This document shows, one piece after another, positions 35,831 through 44,377 of a stretch of 64,000 nt of DNA. This DNA comes from an uncultured Phycisphaerae bacterium (lineage in GTDB: Bacteria; Planctomycetota; Phycisphaerae; UBA1845; Fen-1342). The notes beneath the pieces were generated by a model that saw only the letters and a list, made by a program, of their open reading frames with translations, did no database searches and had not been told where the DNA came from. The stretch's first letter is position 1. Every line of letters begins with the position of its first letter. The DNA is taken from the NCBI GenBank assembly GCA_937928595.1, contig CALGJV010000040.1:27518-91517 (forward strand), written 5' to 3'. Position numbers and translations under genes: made by a program.

Positions 35831-36286
35831 ATGGCCAGCTACAACCGCGTGATCCTGATGGGCAACCTGACCCGCGATCCGCAGCTCCGCTACCTGCCCA
35901 GCGGCATGGCCGTCTGCGAGTTCGGCCTCGCGGCCAGCCGACGGTTCCGCGACAAGGACGGCAACCAGAAGGAAGAAGTCTGTTTCGTCGACATCTCGGC
36001 TTGGGGCCGCCAGGCGGAGACCATCAACCAGTACATGACCAAGGGCAAGCCGATCCTGATCGAGGGGCGGCTGAAGTTCGACCAATGGACCGGACAGGAC
36101 GGCCAGAAGCGCTCCCGGCTGACCGTCGTGGCCGAGAACTTCCAGTTCGTCGGGCCGCGCGGCGAGGGCCCGGCGGGTCCGGGCGGCGGCGAGCGTGCGG
36201 CCGCGGCCGGGGCGCCGGCCGCAAGTGCACTGCCGCCCGAAACGGACGACGTTCCGCCGCCCTCGGATGAAAGTATTCCGTTTTGA
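35831..36286 (+). CDS. ssb: Single-stranded DNA-binding protein
   Basis: 151 residues: an OB fold at about 1-108 (YNRVILMGNLTRDPQLRYL, EEVCFVDISAWGRQAETINQYM) with a Gly/Pro/Ala-rich linker and the acidic protein-interaction tip ending in ESIPF. It coats single-stranded DNA and recruits repair and replication proteins through that tip. It lies between rpsF and rpsR as in most bacteria, with 66- and 24-base gaps. Confidence 0.96.
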   Translation: MASYNRVILMGNLTRDPQLRYLPSGMAVCEFGLAASRRFRDKDGNQKEEVCFVDISAWGRQAETINQYMTKGKPILIEGRLKFDQWTGQDGQKRSRLTVVAENFQFVGPRGEGPAGPGGGERAAAAGAPAASALPPETDDVPPPSDESIPF

Positions 36287-36310
36287 CGCACCCGTTCGCG
36301 AGGACGATTC

Positions 36311-36562
36311 ATGAGTTCCAAGCTGCTCCAGAAACGACGCAAGAAGGCCCGGCGGGCCGCCGAGCAAAGCCGCGTGCGCGGCCCGCGGATCAAGGCCGCC
36401 GACATCGACTACAAGGACATCCCGCTGCTCCAGCGCATGACCAGCGCCCAGGGCAAGCTGTTCTCGCGCAAGCGCACCGGTATGGACGCCGAAGGCCAGC
36501 GCAAGCTCGCGCTGGCGCTGAAGCGGGCGCGTTTCCTCGCGCTGATGCCGTTCGTGACCTGA
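36311..36562 (+). CDS. rpsR: Ribosomal protein bS18
   Basis: 83 residues. The core KAADIDYKDIPLLQRMTSAQGKL (split around residues 30-52) followed by FSRKRTGMDAEGQRKLALALKRARFLALMPF-type sequence matches bS18, which pairs with bS6 on the 30S platform. The N-terminal third is very basic (QKRRKKARRAAEQSR). No zinc-binding cysteines are present, so it is the Cys-free form. It is followed by a 113-base gap before rplI with no other gene. Confidence 0.93.
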   Translation: MSSKLLQKRRKKARRAAEQSRVRGPRIKAADIDYKDIPLLQRMTSAQGKLFSRKRTGMDAEGQRKLALALKRARFLALMPFVT

Positions 36563-36675
36563 TCCGGGACCCGGTGTCCGAGCGCGGCGGCCGACGGCTG
36601 CCGCGGCTTGCAGCCGCTCCGGAGGCGCTCCGCCCCCGGCGACCGCACCGGCCCCTTGTTGTGGAGATGATTCGC

Positions 36676-37206
36676 ATGCAATTGCTGTTGCTCGAAGACG
36701 TTCGCAAGCTCGGCCACGTGGGCGACGTGGTCGAGGTGTCGCCGGGCTACGCCCGCAACTACCTGCTGCCGCAGCGCCTCGCGACGGCGCCCACCGAGGA
36801 GAACATCAAGGCGATCGAGGACCGCAAGCGGGCCGCGGCCGCAGAGCGGGCCGCCCGCCTCAAGCAGTACAAGGACCTGGTCGCCCAGATGCAGGACGTG
36901 TCCGTCACGATCGAGGCCGCCGCCAACCCCGAGGGCACCCTGTACGGCGCGGTGCACGCCCGCGACATCGCCGCGGCGCTGAACGCGCAAGGGTTCCCGG
37001 TGCTGCCCGAACACATTCTGCTCGACGCCCCCATTCGCACGCTCGACAACCGTCCCGTCACGTTAGAATTCGCGGACGAGATCACCACCCAGGTGAAGGT
37101 CTGGATCGTGCGGGAAGGAGCGACCCAGGATGGCCTCAGCGCCGAGCAGTCCGACGAGTCCGCCCCGGCCGACGACGACGTCGACACCGACGCGGCCGAC
37201 GAGTAG
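36676..37206 (+). CDS. rplI: Ribosomal protein bL9
   Basis: 176 residues. The N-terminal rRNA-binding domain (QLLLLEDVRKLGHVGDVVEV, then GYARNYLLPQ) is joined by a long helix to the C-terminal domain ending near residue 150; an acidic tail follows (SDESAPADDDVDTDAADE). Two ATGs are close together, 36667 and 36676. The second is chosen because GGAG at 36663-36666 stands nine bases before it but touches the first. The last 77 bases overlap the dnaB reading frame. Confidence 0.93.
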   Translation: MQLLLLEDVRKLGHVGDVVEVSPGYARNYLLPQRLATAPTEENIKAIEDRKRAAAAERAARLKQYKDLVAQMQDVSVTIEAAANPEGTLYGAVHARDIAAALNAQGFPVLPEHILLDAPIRTLDNRPVTLEFADEITTQVKVWIVREGATQDGLSAEQSDESAPADDDVDTDAADE

Positions 37207-38620
37207 CCCGAGCCCCGCGCTCGAACGCCTCCTGCCGCAGGACCTGGAGGCCGAGCGCGCCGTGCTCGGGTCCATGCTGCTCGAGAAAGACGCGATCGGC
37301 GAGGTCATCAGCGTTCTGCGCGATGCGGGGTCCGCCGCGTTCGCGCGCGAGTCGCACCAGAAGCTGTTCGACGTGCTGGTCCGGCTCTACCTCGCCAATC
37401 AGCCGATCGACGGCGTTCTGATCAAGGAGGCCCTCGTGCAGCAGGGCCTCTGGGACTCGCTCGGCGGGTACGAGTTCCTCGGCCGCTTCGTGTCGGCCGT
37501 GCCCTCGGCGCTGCGCGCCCGCCACTACGCCGAAATCGTCTACGACAAGTACCTGCTCCGGCAGCTCATCGAAGCCACGCACCAGGTGACCGAGACCGCG
37601 CTCGACACGGCGCAGCCCGCGAGCGAGGTGCTGGAGTTCGCCGAGCGCACGATTTTCGCCGTCACCGAGCGCCGCGTGGCGACCGAAGCCCAGCTTCTCC
37701 CGGAGCTCGTGCACGAGGCGTTCCGCTCCATCGAGGCCCGCGGACGCGAGGCGCTGACCGGCGTCCGCACCGGCTTCGACGAGCTGGACGAGCTGACCTG
37801 CGGGCTCCAGCGCGGGGAACTGATCATTGTCGCCGGCCGCCCCTCGATGGGCAAGACGGCGTTCGGCCTCAACATCGCTCAGAACATGGCCGTGACCGAT
37901 GGGCGGGAGGTCGTGTTCTTCTCGCTCGAAATGAGCCGCCAGCAGCTTACGCAACGCCTGCTGTGCAGCGACGCCCGCGTCGACTCGCATGCCCTGCGGC
38001 GCGGCCGGCACTCGCGCGCCGACCTCGCCCGCCTGCACGAGGCGGGGGAGCGGCTCTCGCATGCCCCCCTGCTCATCGACGACACCGCCGACCTGACGAT
38101 CATGGAGTTGCGGGCCCGCGCCCGCATGGCCGCGCGCCGGCTCAAGAACCTGGCTGCGGTGTTCGTCGACTATCTCCAGCTGATGCGCGTGCCGCGCTCC
38201 GAAAACCGCCAGGTCGAGGTCTCCACCATCTCGCGCGGGCTCAAGGCCATGGCCAAAGACCTCGGCGTGCCCGTCGTGGCGATGGCCCAGCTCAACCGCG
38301 CCACCGAGGACAAGTCCCGCCGCGGCAACCGCCCGCGGATGTCCGACCTGCGCGAGTCCGGAGCGATCGAGCAGGACGCCGACGTGATCATGCTCCTGCA
38401 CCGCGAGTCGTACTACCGGGGCGAGGCCCCGGCCGGCGACCCGGACGCGTCCGGTGAGGAGAACGTCGCCGAGGTCATCCTCGCCAAGCAGCGCAACGGC
38501 CCGACCGGCGACATCAAGCTCTACTTCGACCGCCGCTTCACCCGCTTCGCGAACTACGCCCCGGCCACCGAGCGGTACGACTACCCGCCGCCGCGCGGGG
38601 CTGACGTCGCGCCGTTCTAG
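37130..38620 (+). CDS. dnaB: Replicative DNA helicase DnaB
   Basis: 496 residues. A Pro/Ser/Thr-rich leader of about 30 residues precedes the family start LLPQDLEAERAVLGSMLLE. The N-terminal domain is followed by the RecA-like ring domain with Walker A GRPSMGKTAFG (Lys about 242), the VFFSLEMSRQQL motif, Walker B AAVFVDYLQLM, and the Arg-finger region. It unwinds DNA at the replication fork. If ATG 37130 is right, the gene overlaps rplI by 77 bases; there is no later ATG or GTG before the conserved core, so a substantial overlap is hard to avoid. The rplI-dnaB order is standard. Confidence 0.93.
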   Translation: MASAPSSPTSPPRPTTTSTPTRPTSSPSPALERLLPQDLEAERAVLGSMLLEKDAIGEVISVLRDAGSAAFARESHQKLFDVLVRLYLANQPIDGVLIKEALVQQGLWDSLGGYEFLGRFVSAVPSALRARHYAEIVYDKYLLRQLIEATHQVTETALDTAQPASEVLEFAERTIFAVTERRVATEAQLLPELVHEAFRSIEARGREALTGVRTGFDELDELTCGLQRGELIIVAGRPSMGKTAFGLNIAQNMAVTDGREVVFFSLEMSRQQLTQRLLCSDARVDSHALRRGRHSRADLARLHEAGERLSHAPLLIDDTADLTIMELRARARMAARRLKNLAAVFVDYLQLMRVPRSENRQVEVSTISRGLKAMAKDLGVPVVAMAQLNRATEDKSRRGNRPRMSDLRESGAIEQDADVIMLLHRESYYRGEAPAGDPDASGEENVAEVILAKQRNGPTGDIKLYFDRRFTRFANYAPATERYDYPPPRGADVAPF

Positions 38621-38658
38621 GCCCCCCCGGCCGCGTTGGCACCTCCGGGAGGCGCGGC

Positions 38659-38664
38659 TAGAAT
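38659..38664 (+). promoter_or_regulatory. Candidate -10 box (TAGAAT) for pdhA
   Basis: TAGAAT matches five of six consensus positions and lies 62 bases before the pdhA GTG, in the gap after dnaB. No clear -35 was seen. Confidence 0.45.
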
Positions 38665-38726
38665 CTCGCGACGCTGCCGGTCGGCCCCGGGCCCCGACCA
38701 CCGCCATTGCTTTCGCGAGGATCACC

Positions 38727-39833
38727 GTGCCGCGTGAGCCGCTCCCGATTTCGACGCGTCTCGAGACCCTTTCCGTCCTGACGGCCGACGGTCAGCTCGA
38801 CCGGGCCCTCGAGCCCGCGGTCCCGCACGCCGACCTTCGCCGCCTCTACAAGACGATGCTCGCCGCGCGCCGCCTCGACGAGCGTTGCCTGATGCTCCAG
38901 CGGCAGGGTCGCATGGGTACTTACGGACCCAGCAAAGGGCAGGAGGCCGCCTCGCTCGGCGTCGCCTACGCGCTCGAACGCGACGACTGGTTCGTGCCGA
39001 CGTTTCGCGAGCTGGCGGGCCTGCTGTGGCGCGGCTGGCCCATGCACACCTGGATGCTGTACTGGGGCGGTCACGAGGCCGGCAACGCCGTGCCGCCCGG
39101 CCTGAACGACCTGCCGATCTGCGTCCCGATCGCGTCGCAGTGCCAGTACGGCATGGGCATCGCCTGGGGCTGCAAGCTGCGCGGCGGCGGGCGCGTGTGC
39201 GTCGCTTTCTGCGGCGACGGCGGCACGTCCGAGGGCGACTTCCACGAGGCGCTCAACTTCGCCGGCGTCTACAACCTCCCGCTGGTCATGGTCGTGCAGA
39301 ACAACCACTGGGCCATCTCGATCCCGCGGAGCTGCCAGACCCGCGCCGCCACCATCGCGCAGAAAGCCGTCGCCTACGGCATCGACGGGCTTCAGGTCGA
39401 CGGCAATGACCTGCTGGCCGTCATTGCCGCCACGCGCGAAGCCGTCGACAAGGCCCGCACTGGCGGCGGTCCGACTCTCATCGAGGCCGTCACCTATCGG
39501 CTCAGCATGCACACGACCGCCGACGACCCGAAAAAGTACCGCACGGATGCGGAGGTCCGGGAGTGGGAGCCGCGCGACCCCCTACCGCGTTTCCGCGCCT
39601 ATCTCCAGAAGAAGAAGCTCCTCGACGCCAAGATCGAGCAGGTCATCGAGGAGGAGATCACCGCCGAGCTCGAGGCCGCCGTCCGCCAGTACGAGCAGCA
39701 AACGGTCGACGCCACCGAGTTTCTGCGGCACGTGTTCGCCGAGCCTACGCCCGAGCTCCGCGCTCAGCTGGCCGAGCTCGAGGCCCACCTGGCCGCGCGC
39801 CGCCCGGCCCGGCCGCCCGCGCCCGTGTCCTGA
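38727..39833 (+). CDS. pdhA: Pyruvate (or branched-chain 2-oxoacid) dehydrogenase E1 alpha subunit
   Basis: 368 residues from GTG 38727, with a GCGAGG ribosome site six bases upstream; the open frame before it is antisense-like shadow of dnaB. The ThDP-binding motif is complete: GDGGTSEGDFHEALNF at its start and VVQNNHWAIS at its end. Also seen are GRMGTYGPSKGQEAASLG and the phosphorylation-loop-like YRLSMHTTADDPKKYR. It decarboxylates the oxoacid on thiamine diphosphate together with PdhB. The substrate, pyruvate or branched-chain oxoacid, cannot be settled from sequence alone. pdhB follows after 44 bases. Confidence 0.9.
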   Translation: MPREPLPISTRLETLSVLTADGQLDRALEPAVPHADLRRLYKTMLAARRLDERCLMLQRQGRMGTYGPSKGQEAASLGVAYALERDDWFVPTFRELAGLLWRGWPMHTWMLYWGGHEAGNAVPPGLNDLPICVPIASQCQYGMGIAWGCKLRGGGRVCVAFCGDGGTSEGDFHEALNFAGVYNLPLVMVVQNNHWAISIPRSCQTRAATIAQKAVAYGIDGLQVDGNDLLAVIAATREAVDKARTGGGPTLIEAVTYRLSMHTTADDPKKYRTDAEVREWEPRDPLPRFRAYLQKKKLLDAKIEQVIEEEITAELEAAVRQYEQQTVDATEFLRHVFAEPTPELRAQLAELEAHLAARRPARPPAPVS

Positions 39834-39877
39834 GTCCGCCGATCGACGTCACCGTCCGCTCCCCGGAGACCACCCGC

Positions 39878-40858
39878 ATGGCACTGCTGACGATGGTGAA
39901 GGCCCTGAACCTGGCGCTGGCCGAGGCCATGCGCGCCGACCCGAACGTGCTCGTCCTGGGCCAGGACGTCGGCCAGGATGAGGGCGTGTTCCGCGTCACC
40001 GAGGGGCTGCTCCAGGAGTTCGGCCCCAACCGCTGCATCGACACGCCGTTGGCCGAGGCCGCGATCCTCGGCGCCGGCATTGGTTTGGGCTTCACCGGCT
40101 TCCGCCCGGTCTGCGAACTCCAGTTCGACGGCTTCTCGTTTCAGGCTTTCCATCAGACCGAGAACCACGTCCGCCGGTTCCGCAGCCGCACGCGCGGCCG
40201 CTACACGTGCCCGCTCGTCATCCGCATGCCGTACGGCGGCGGCATCCGGGCGATCGAACACCACAGCGAGGCCCCCGAGGCGACCTATGCCCACCTGGCC
40301 GGCCTGAAGGTCGTCATCCCCTCCGGCCCGCGCAACGCCCGGGCGTTGCTGCGGGCGGCGATCTACGACCCCGACCCGGTGATCTTCTTCGAGCCCAAAG
40401 CCGTGTATCGCTCGTTCCGCGAGGAAGTCCCCGACGAGCCGGAAACCCTGCCGATCGGCAAGGGGGTCGTCGCCCGACCCGGCCGCGACGTCACGCTCAT
40501 CACCTACGGCGCCATGTTGCGCGTCACGCTCGAGGCCGCCGAGGAACTGAAGGACGGGCACGGCATCGACGCCGAAGTGCTCGATCTGCTCTCGGTCGCG
40601 CCGCTGGACGGCGAACTCATCAACGCGTCGGTGCGGCGGACCGGTCGAGCGGTCGTCGTCCACGAGGCCCCGCGCCACTGCGGCGTGGGCGCGGAGATCG
40701 TCGCGCGCATCGTCGAGGACAGCCTCGTTTACCTCGAAGCCCCCGTGAAGCGCGTCACCGGCTACGACGCGATCATCCCGTACTTCCAGAACGAGCTCAC
40801 GTACCTGCCGGACCCGGCCCGCGTCGTCCGCGCCACGCTGGAGACGGTCCGCTTCTGA
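39878..40858 (+). CDS. pdhB: Pyruvate (or branched-chain 2-oxoacid) dehydrogenase E1 beta subunit
   Basis: 326 residues from ATG 39878. The transketolase-like pyrimidine domain shows VLVLGQDVGQDEGVFRVTEGL, the catalytic Glu region TPLAEAAILGAGIGLG and RMPYGGGIRAIEHHSEAPEA; the C-terminal domain has DVTLITYGAML and VHEAPRHCGVGAEI. It forms the alpha2beta2 E1 with PdhA. The E2 and E3 genes that usually follow are not here; the next genes are the convergent his operon. The last codons and stop lie inside a 36-base sequence that is repeated 66 bases further on. Confidence 0.92.
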   Translation: MALLTMVKALNLALAEAMRADPNVLVLGQDVGQDEGVFRVTEGLLQEFGPNRCIDTPLAEAAILGAGIGLGFTGFRPVCELQFDGFSFQAFHQTENHVRRFRSRTRGRYTCPLVIRMPYGGGIRAIEHHSEAPEATYAHLAGLKVVIPSGPRNARALLRAAIYDPDPVIFFEPKAVYRSFREEVPDEPETLPIGKGVVARPGRDVTLITYGAMLRVTLEAAEELKDGHGIDAEVLDLLSVAPLDGELINASVRRTGRAVVVHEAPRHCGVGAEIVARIVEDSLVYLEAPVKRVTGYDAIIPYFQNELTYLPDPARVVRATLETVRF

Positions 40859-40872
40859 GCGGCCCGTCACGC
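40837..40872. repeat. Direct repeat copy 1 over the pdhB 3' end
   Basis: 36 bases identical to 40903-40938, offset 66. It holds the last codons and stop of pdhB and a hairpin, CCGCT-TCTG-AGCGG with two more GC pairs after a mismatch (40846-40865). Confidence 0.85.
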
Positions 40873-40902
40873 AACGCACGGATTGTCCTCCCGCTCGCGC
40901 AG

Positions 40903-40938
40903 GCTGGAGACGGTCCGCTTCTGAGCGGCCCGTCACGC
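40903..40938. repeat. Direct repeat copy 2 over the hisD 3' end
   Basis: 36 bases identical to 40837-40872. On the minus strand it supplies the hisD stop codon (40933-40935) and the bases after it. The two copies place the same small hairpin behind both convergent genes. Confidence 0.85.
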
Positions 40939-42195
40939 CTGTCGCCGCTCCGCACTGCGCGCGTGCGCTTCCAGCCCCTCCAGCCGCGCCAGCGCCGCCG
41001 CATCCGCCACCAACCCGGCATCGGGCCGATCCATCCGCAGCCAAGTCCGCACCCGCAGAAACGTAAACACCGACAGCCCCCCCACCGACCGGGCCGTCCC
41101 CCCGGTCGGCAGCACGTGATTCGGCCCCGCCCCGTAGTCCCCGAACACTTCCGCGCTGCCCGCACCAACGAACAATCCGCCGTAGTGTCGCACCCGGCCC
41201 GCCACCACCGCCGCCTCCGCCACGTGCAGCTCGAGGTGCTCCGGCGCCAGCCGGTCGCACACCTCGATCGCCTCCGCCAGATCGCGGCACACCACGCACA
41301 GTCCGCCGGCCAGCGCGGCGCGCGCGGTCCCCGCCGTCGGCAGATCCGCCAGTTGCCGCGCCAGTTCGCGATCCACCGCCTCTCCGAGCGACTCGTCCGT
41401 CGTCACGAGCACGGGCATGGCCTCCGGGTCGTGCTCCGCCTGCGCCAGCAGATCGGCCGCCACCGTCCCCGCATCGGCCGTCGCATCCGCCAGCACGACC
41501 AGCTCCGACGGCCCGGCCAGCATGTCGATGGCGACGCGCCCGGCCACGAGTTGCTTCGCGGCCGTCACCCAGCGATTGCCCGGCCCCACGATCACGTCGC
41601 AGGCCGGCACCGGTCCGGCGCCGTATGCGAGCGCTGCGACCGCGTGCGCCCCGCCCGCGGCCAGCAGCGCATCCGCGCCGGCGAGGCCGGCAGCCGCCAG
41701 CGTCACGGGCGTCGGTCGCGGCGACGCCACCCACACGTCGCTCACGCCGGCGACGCGAGCCGTTACCACCGTCATCAGCACGGAGGACGGCAACGGATAC
41801 CGGCCGCCGGGGGCGTAGCAGCCGGCCCGCTCGTGCGGCGAAAGCCTGTGACCCGCCACGCCGCCGGGCACCGGCGCCTCCACCGGCCGCAGCGCGGCAC
41901 GCTGTGCTACGGCGAACCGGCGAAGGCGCTCGGCCACCCGCTCCAGCAACGCCCGCTCTTCGGTCGGCAACGCCGCGGCTGCGGCCCGCAGCGCACCGCG
42001 TTCGATCACCAGGGGCGCCGCGGGCGCCAGTCCGTCCAACCGCTCCGCGTACTCGCGCAGCGCGGCCGCGCCCCGCTCGCGAACGGCGGTCACGATCACG
42101 GCCGCCTCGGCCAGCGTGGCCGCGTCAACCGGTTCGCGTCGCAGCGCCGGCACCTCGGCGGCCGCAACCCGACGCAGCAGCGTTTTCGCGTTCAC
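40933..42195 (-). CDS. hisD: Histidinol dehydrogenase
   Basis: 420 residues. It oxidises histidinol to histidine in two NAD-dependent steps. Motifs are GCYAPGGRYPLPSSVLM, the NAD region VIVGPGNRWVTAAKQ, the zinc/substrate region DMLAGPSELVVLAD and AQAEHDPEAMPVLV, and RLAPEHLELHV, followed by GPNHVLPTGGTARS. It is the last gene of the his operon, 176 bases behind hisA-hisIE; the gap holds an imperfect repeat. Its stop codon falls within a sequence duplicated from the end of convergent pdhB. Confidence 0.96.
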   Translation of the reverse strand: MNAKTLLRRVAAAEVPALRREPVDAATLAEAAVIVTAVRERGAAALREYAERLDGLAPAAPLVIERGALRAAAAALPTEERALLERVAERLRRFAVAQRAALRPVEAPVPGGVAGHRLSPHERAGCYAPGGRYPLPSSVLMTVVTARVAGVSDVWVASPRPTPVTLAAAGLAGADALLAAGGAHAVAALAYGAGPVPACDVIVGPGNRWVTAAKQLVAGRVAIDMLAGPSELVVLADATADAGTVAADLLAQAEHDPEAMPVLVTTDESLGEAVDRELARQLADLPTAGTARAALAGGLCVVCRDLAEAIEVCDRLAPEHLELHVAEAAVVAGRVRHYGGLFVGAGSAEVFGDYGAGPNHVLPTGGTARSVGGLSVFTFLRVRTWLRMDRPDAGLVADAAALARLEGLEAHARSAERRQA

Positions 42196-42242
42196 CCGCG
42201 CCTCCTTCTGTGCGTCACACCTTCACAACGCGGCCCGGAATC

Positions 42243-42277
42243 CCGGTGTTGCCCCTGCCAACGACCGGCGTTGGAAC
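42243..42277. repeat. Imperfect repeat copy 1 in the hisA/IE-hisD gap
   Basis: Matches 42297-42331 at 25 of the first 33 positions, beginning CCGGTGT and sharing GCCAA and CCGG blocks. It contains the hairpin CCAACG-ACCGG-CGTTGG. Confidence 0.55.
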
Positions 42278-42296
42278 CTCAACTTGCTCCGACCGC

Positions 42297-42331
42297 CCGG
42301 TGTGGCGCCGGCCAATGGCCGGTGCGGACGC
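42297..42331. repeat. Imperfect repeat copy 2 in the hisA/IE-hisD gap
   Basis: Partner of 42243-42277, offset 54. It contains the palindrome CGGCCAATGGCCGG, whose core also occurs before tRNA-Gln at 31723-31733. Confidence 0.55.
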
Positions 42332-42371
42332 TCCAAGCCGCCCGCGTGGTCCGCGTGACCACCTGCCCGAC

Positions 42372-43625
42372 TCACTTCGCATTCCCCGCCCTCCGCGTCA
42401 GGGTCCGATCCCGGCGGTCCAGCTCCTCGGCGACCTCGGCCAGTGTGCCCCCCGCGCGCGCCAGCGTGACCAGCGCGAAATACACCAGATCCGCAGCCTC
42501 CCACACCGCCTCCTCGCGGCCGGTGGCCTCCGCCAGCTCGCCCGCCTCCTCCAGCAGCTTCGCCCGCAGCAGGCCGGGGTCGGCCAGCAGCCGCCGCGTG
42601 TACGACCCCTCCGGCGCGGCCCGCACGCGCTGTTCGATCCGCCGCGCAAGGGCCGGCAGCCCGCCATCCGGTCCCCAACACGTCCACGTCCCGCCGTGAC
42701 AGAATCCCGCCCCGCTCTGCCGCACGGTGAAGCGAAGCGCGTCCCGGTCGCAGTCGAGCGCGACCCGCAGGAGTTCCTGCGTCGCGCCGGACGTCGCCCC
42801 CTTGATCCACAGGCCCCGCTCGCGGGAGTGATACACCCCTTGCCGTCGCCGCACCGCCTCGCGCACGCTCGCGCGCGATGAGTACGCCAGCCCAAGCGCC
42901 GCGCCGAACTCGTCCACGACGATCGTCGGAAACAGGCCGTCCGGACGGTCGGATGTCAGCGGGGCGGCCAGCGCATCGCCGAGGTCCAGCACCCCCTTGT
43001 ACAGCGCCATGCCCACCTGCGCATCCGCGCCGAGGCGATCCAGCGCCGCCACCTCGTCGGCCGTCGTGATCCCGCCCGCGAACGTCACCCGCGCCGCCCC
43101 CGCCAGCCGCACCAGCTCCGCCGCCGCATCGAGCCGCGTGCCGCCCAGGCGCCCCTCACGTTCCACGAAGGTCACGAGGAGCCCGCCCACCAGGTCGCGC
43201 AGCTCGGCCATCCGCTCCGCGATGCCGCGACCGGTCCGTTCCTGCCAGCCGCGCACGACCACCTCGCCGTCCACGGCGTCCAGCGCGGCGATCACGCGGT
43301 CACGCGGCAGCGCCCGCAGAATCTCCGGCTGTGCGGCCGTCCCGAGGACGACCTTCGTCGCCCCGGCGTCCAGCCACGCCCGGGCCTGCTCGACCGTGCG
43401 GATCCCGCCGCCGACGCGACACGGCGCCCGGCGGAGCAGGTCGCGGATCACGTCCTCGTTCGACCCCCGCCCCAGTGCCGCATCCAGATCAACCACCGCC
43501 ACCTCACCCGCGACGGCGAAGCGCTCGGCGATCGGCCGCGGGTCGCCCGCGTCCAGTTCCAGCGTCTTACCGCCGACGAGCTGCACGGCGTGCCCGCCCA
43601 TCAGGTCGATCGAGGGAACGATCAT
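42372..43625 (-). CDS. HisA-HisI-HisE triple fusion
   Basis: 417 residues joining three histidine enzymes. Residues 1 to about 220 are HisA, the ProFAR isomerase barrel, with catalytic Asp7 (VPSIDLMGG) and AALDAVDG. Residues about 225-320 are HisI, phosphoribosyl-AMP cyclohydrolase, with [10 protein letters not shown], the metal motif LDCDRD (290-295) and CHGGTWTCW (309-317). Residues about 323-417 are HisE, phosphoribosyl-ATP pyrophosphatase, with [12 protein letters not shown]. The order of steps would be HisE, HisI, HisA, so one chain carries steps 2, 3 and 4 of the pathway. ATG 43625 overlaps the hisF stop as ATGA; the longer open frame above it is shadow. Confidence 0.92.
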   Translation of the reverse strand: MIVPSIDLMGGHAVQLVGGKTLELDAGDPRPIAERFAVAGEVAVVDLDAALGRGSNEDVIRDLLRRAPCRVGGGIRTVEQARAWLDAGATKVVLGTAAQPEILRALPRDRVIAALDAVDGEVVVRGWQERTGRGIAERMAELRDLVGGLLVTFVEREGRLGGTRLDAAAELVRLAGAARVTFAGGITTADEVAALDRLGADAQVGMALYKGVLDLGDALAAPLTSDRPDGLFPTIVVDEFGAALGLAYSSRASVREAVRRRQGVYHSRERGLWIKGATSGATQELLRVALDCDRDALRFTVRQSGAGFCHGGTWTCWGPDGGLPALARRIEQRVRAAPEGSYTRRLLADPGLLRAKLLEEAGELAEATGREEAVWEAADLVYFALVTLARAGGTLAEVAEELDRRDRTLTRRAGNAK

Positions 43626-44377
43626 GTCCGCACCGCCACTCCCCGGGCCACGAGCGCCCGCTTGATATCCCCGACCGTGTACTCGGCATCGTGGAAGATG
43701 CTCGCCGCGAGCACGGCATCCGCCCCGGCCTCCAGCGCATCGCACAGGTGCTCGGGCGACGCGGCCCCGCCCGATGCGATGACCGGCACGGACACCGCCC
43801 GCGTCACCGCCCGCAGAAGGTCGAGGTCGTAGCCGGCGCGCGTGCCGTCGCGATCCCAGCTCGTCAGCAGGATCTCGCCCGCTCCACACGCAACACCCCG
43901 GGAGCACCACTCCCCCGCGTCCAGGCCCGTTCGCTCCCGGCCCGACGTGACCACCACCTCCCAGCCGCCGCCCGCCCGCCGGGCCGCGTCCACCGCCAGC
44001 ACGGTGCATTGGCAGCCGAACTCGCGCGCGAGGCGCGTCAGTAGCTCCGGCTCGCGCACCGCCGCCGTGTTCACAGCCACCTTGTCGGCCCCCGCTTCGA
44101 GCAACGCCCGCGCACTGTCGGCATCCCGCACGCCGCCGCCCACCGTAAGCGGAATCGAGAGCACCGCCCGCACCTGCCGGACCGTCTCAACCTGTGTGCC
44201 GCGGCCCTCCGGCGTGGCCGACACATCCAGCAGGACCAGCTCGTCGGCTCCCTGCGCCTCGTACGCGGCCGCCAGCTCGGCCGGCGAGCCCGCGTCCCGC
44301 AGGCCCTGGAAACGAACGCCTTTCACGACGCGCCCGTCGCGGCAGTCGAGACACGGAATGATCCGACGCGTCAACAT
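43622..44377 (-). CDS. hisF: Imidazole glycerol phosphate synthase, cyclase subunit
   Basis: 251 residues, a standard HisF barrel. Catalytic Asp11 ([14 protein letters not shown]) and Asp130 (TVLAVD) are present, as are LTVGGGVRD, the phosphate loops and [10 protein letters not shown] with the late VIASGGAA. It uses ammonia from HisH to close the imidazole ring. ATG 44377 overlaps the hisH end by seven bases, and its stop overlaps the hisA-hisIE start by four. Confidence 0.95.
   Translation of the reverse strand: MLTRRIIPCLDCRDGRVVKGVRFQGLRDAGSPAELAAAYEAQGADELVLLDVSATPEGRGTQVETVRQVRAVLSIPLTVGGGVRDADSARALLEAGADKVAVNTAAVREPELLTRLAREFGCQCTVLAVDAARRAGGGWEVVVTSGRERTGLDAGEWCSRGVACGAGEILLTSWDRDGTRAGYDLDLLRAVTRAVSVPVIASGGAASPEHLCDALEAGADAVLAASIFHDAEYTVGDIKRALVARGVAVRT

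Noticed and set aside
40859..40932. A short gene or CRISPR-like repeat between pdhB and hisD
   Set aside because: There are only two copies of the 36-base sequence, one inside each gene end, so this is a local duplication and not an array.
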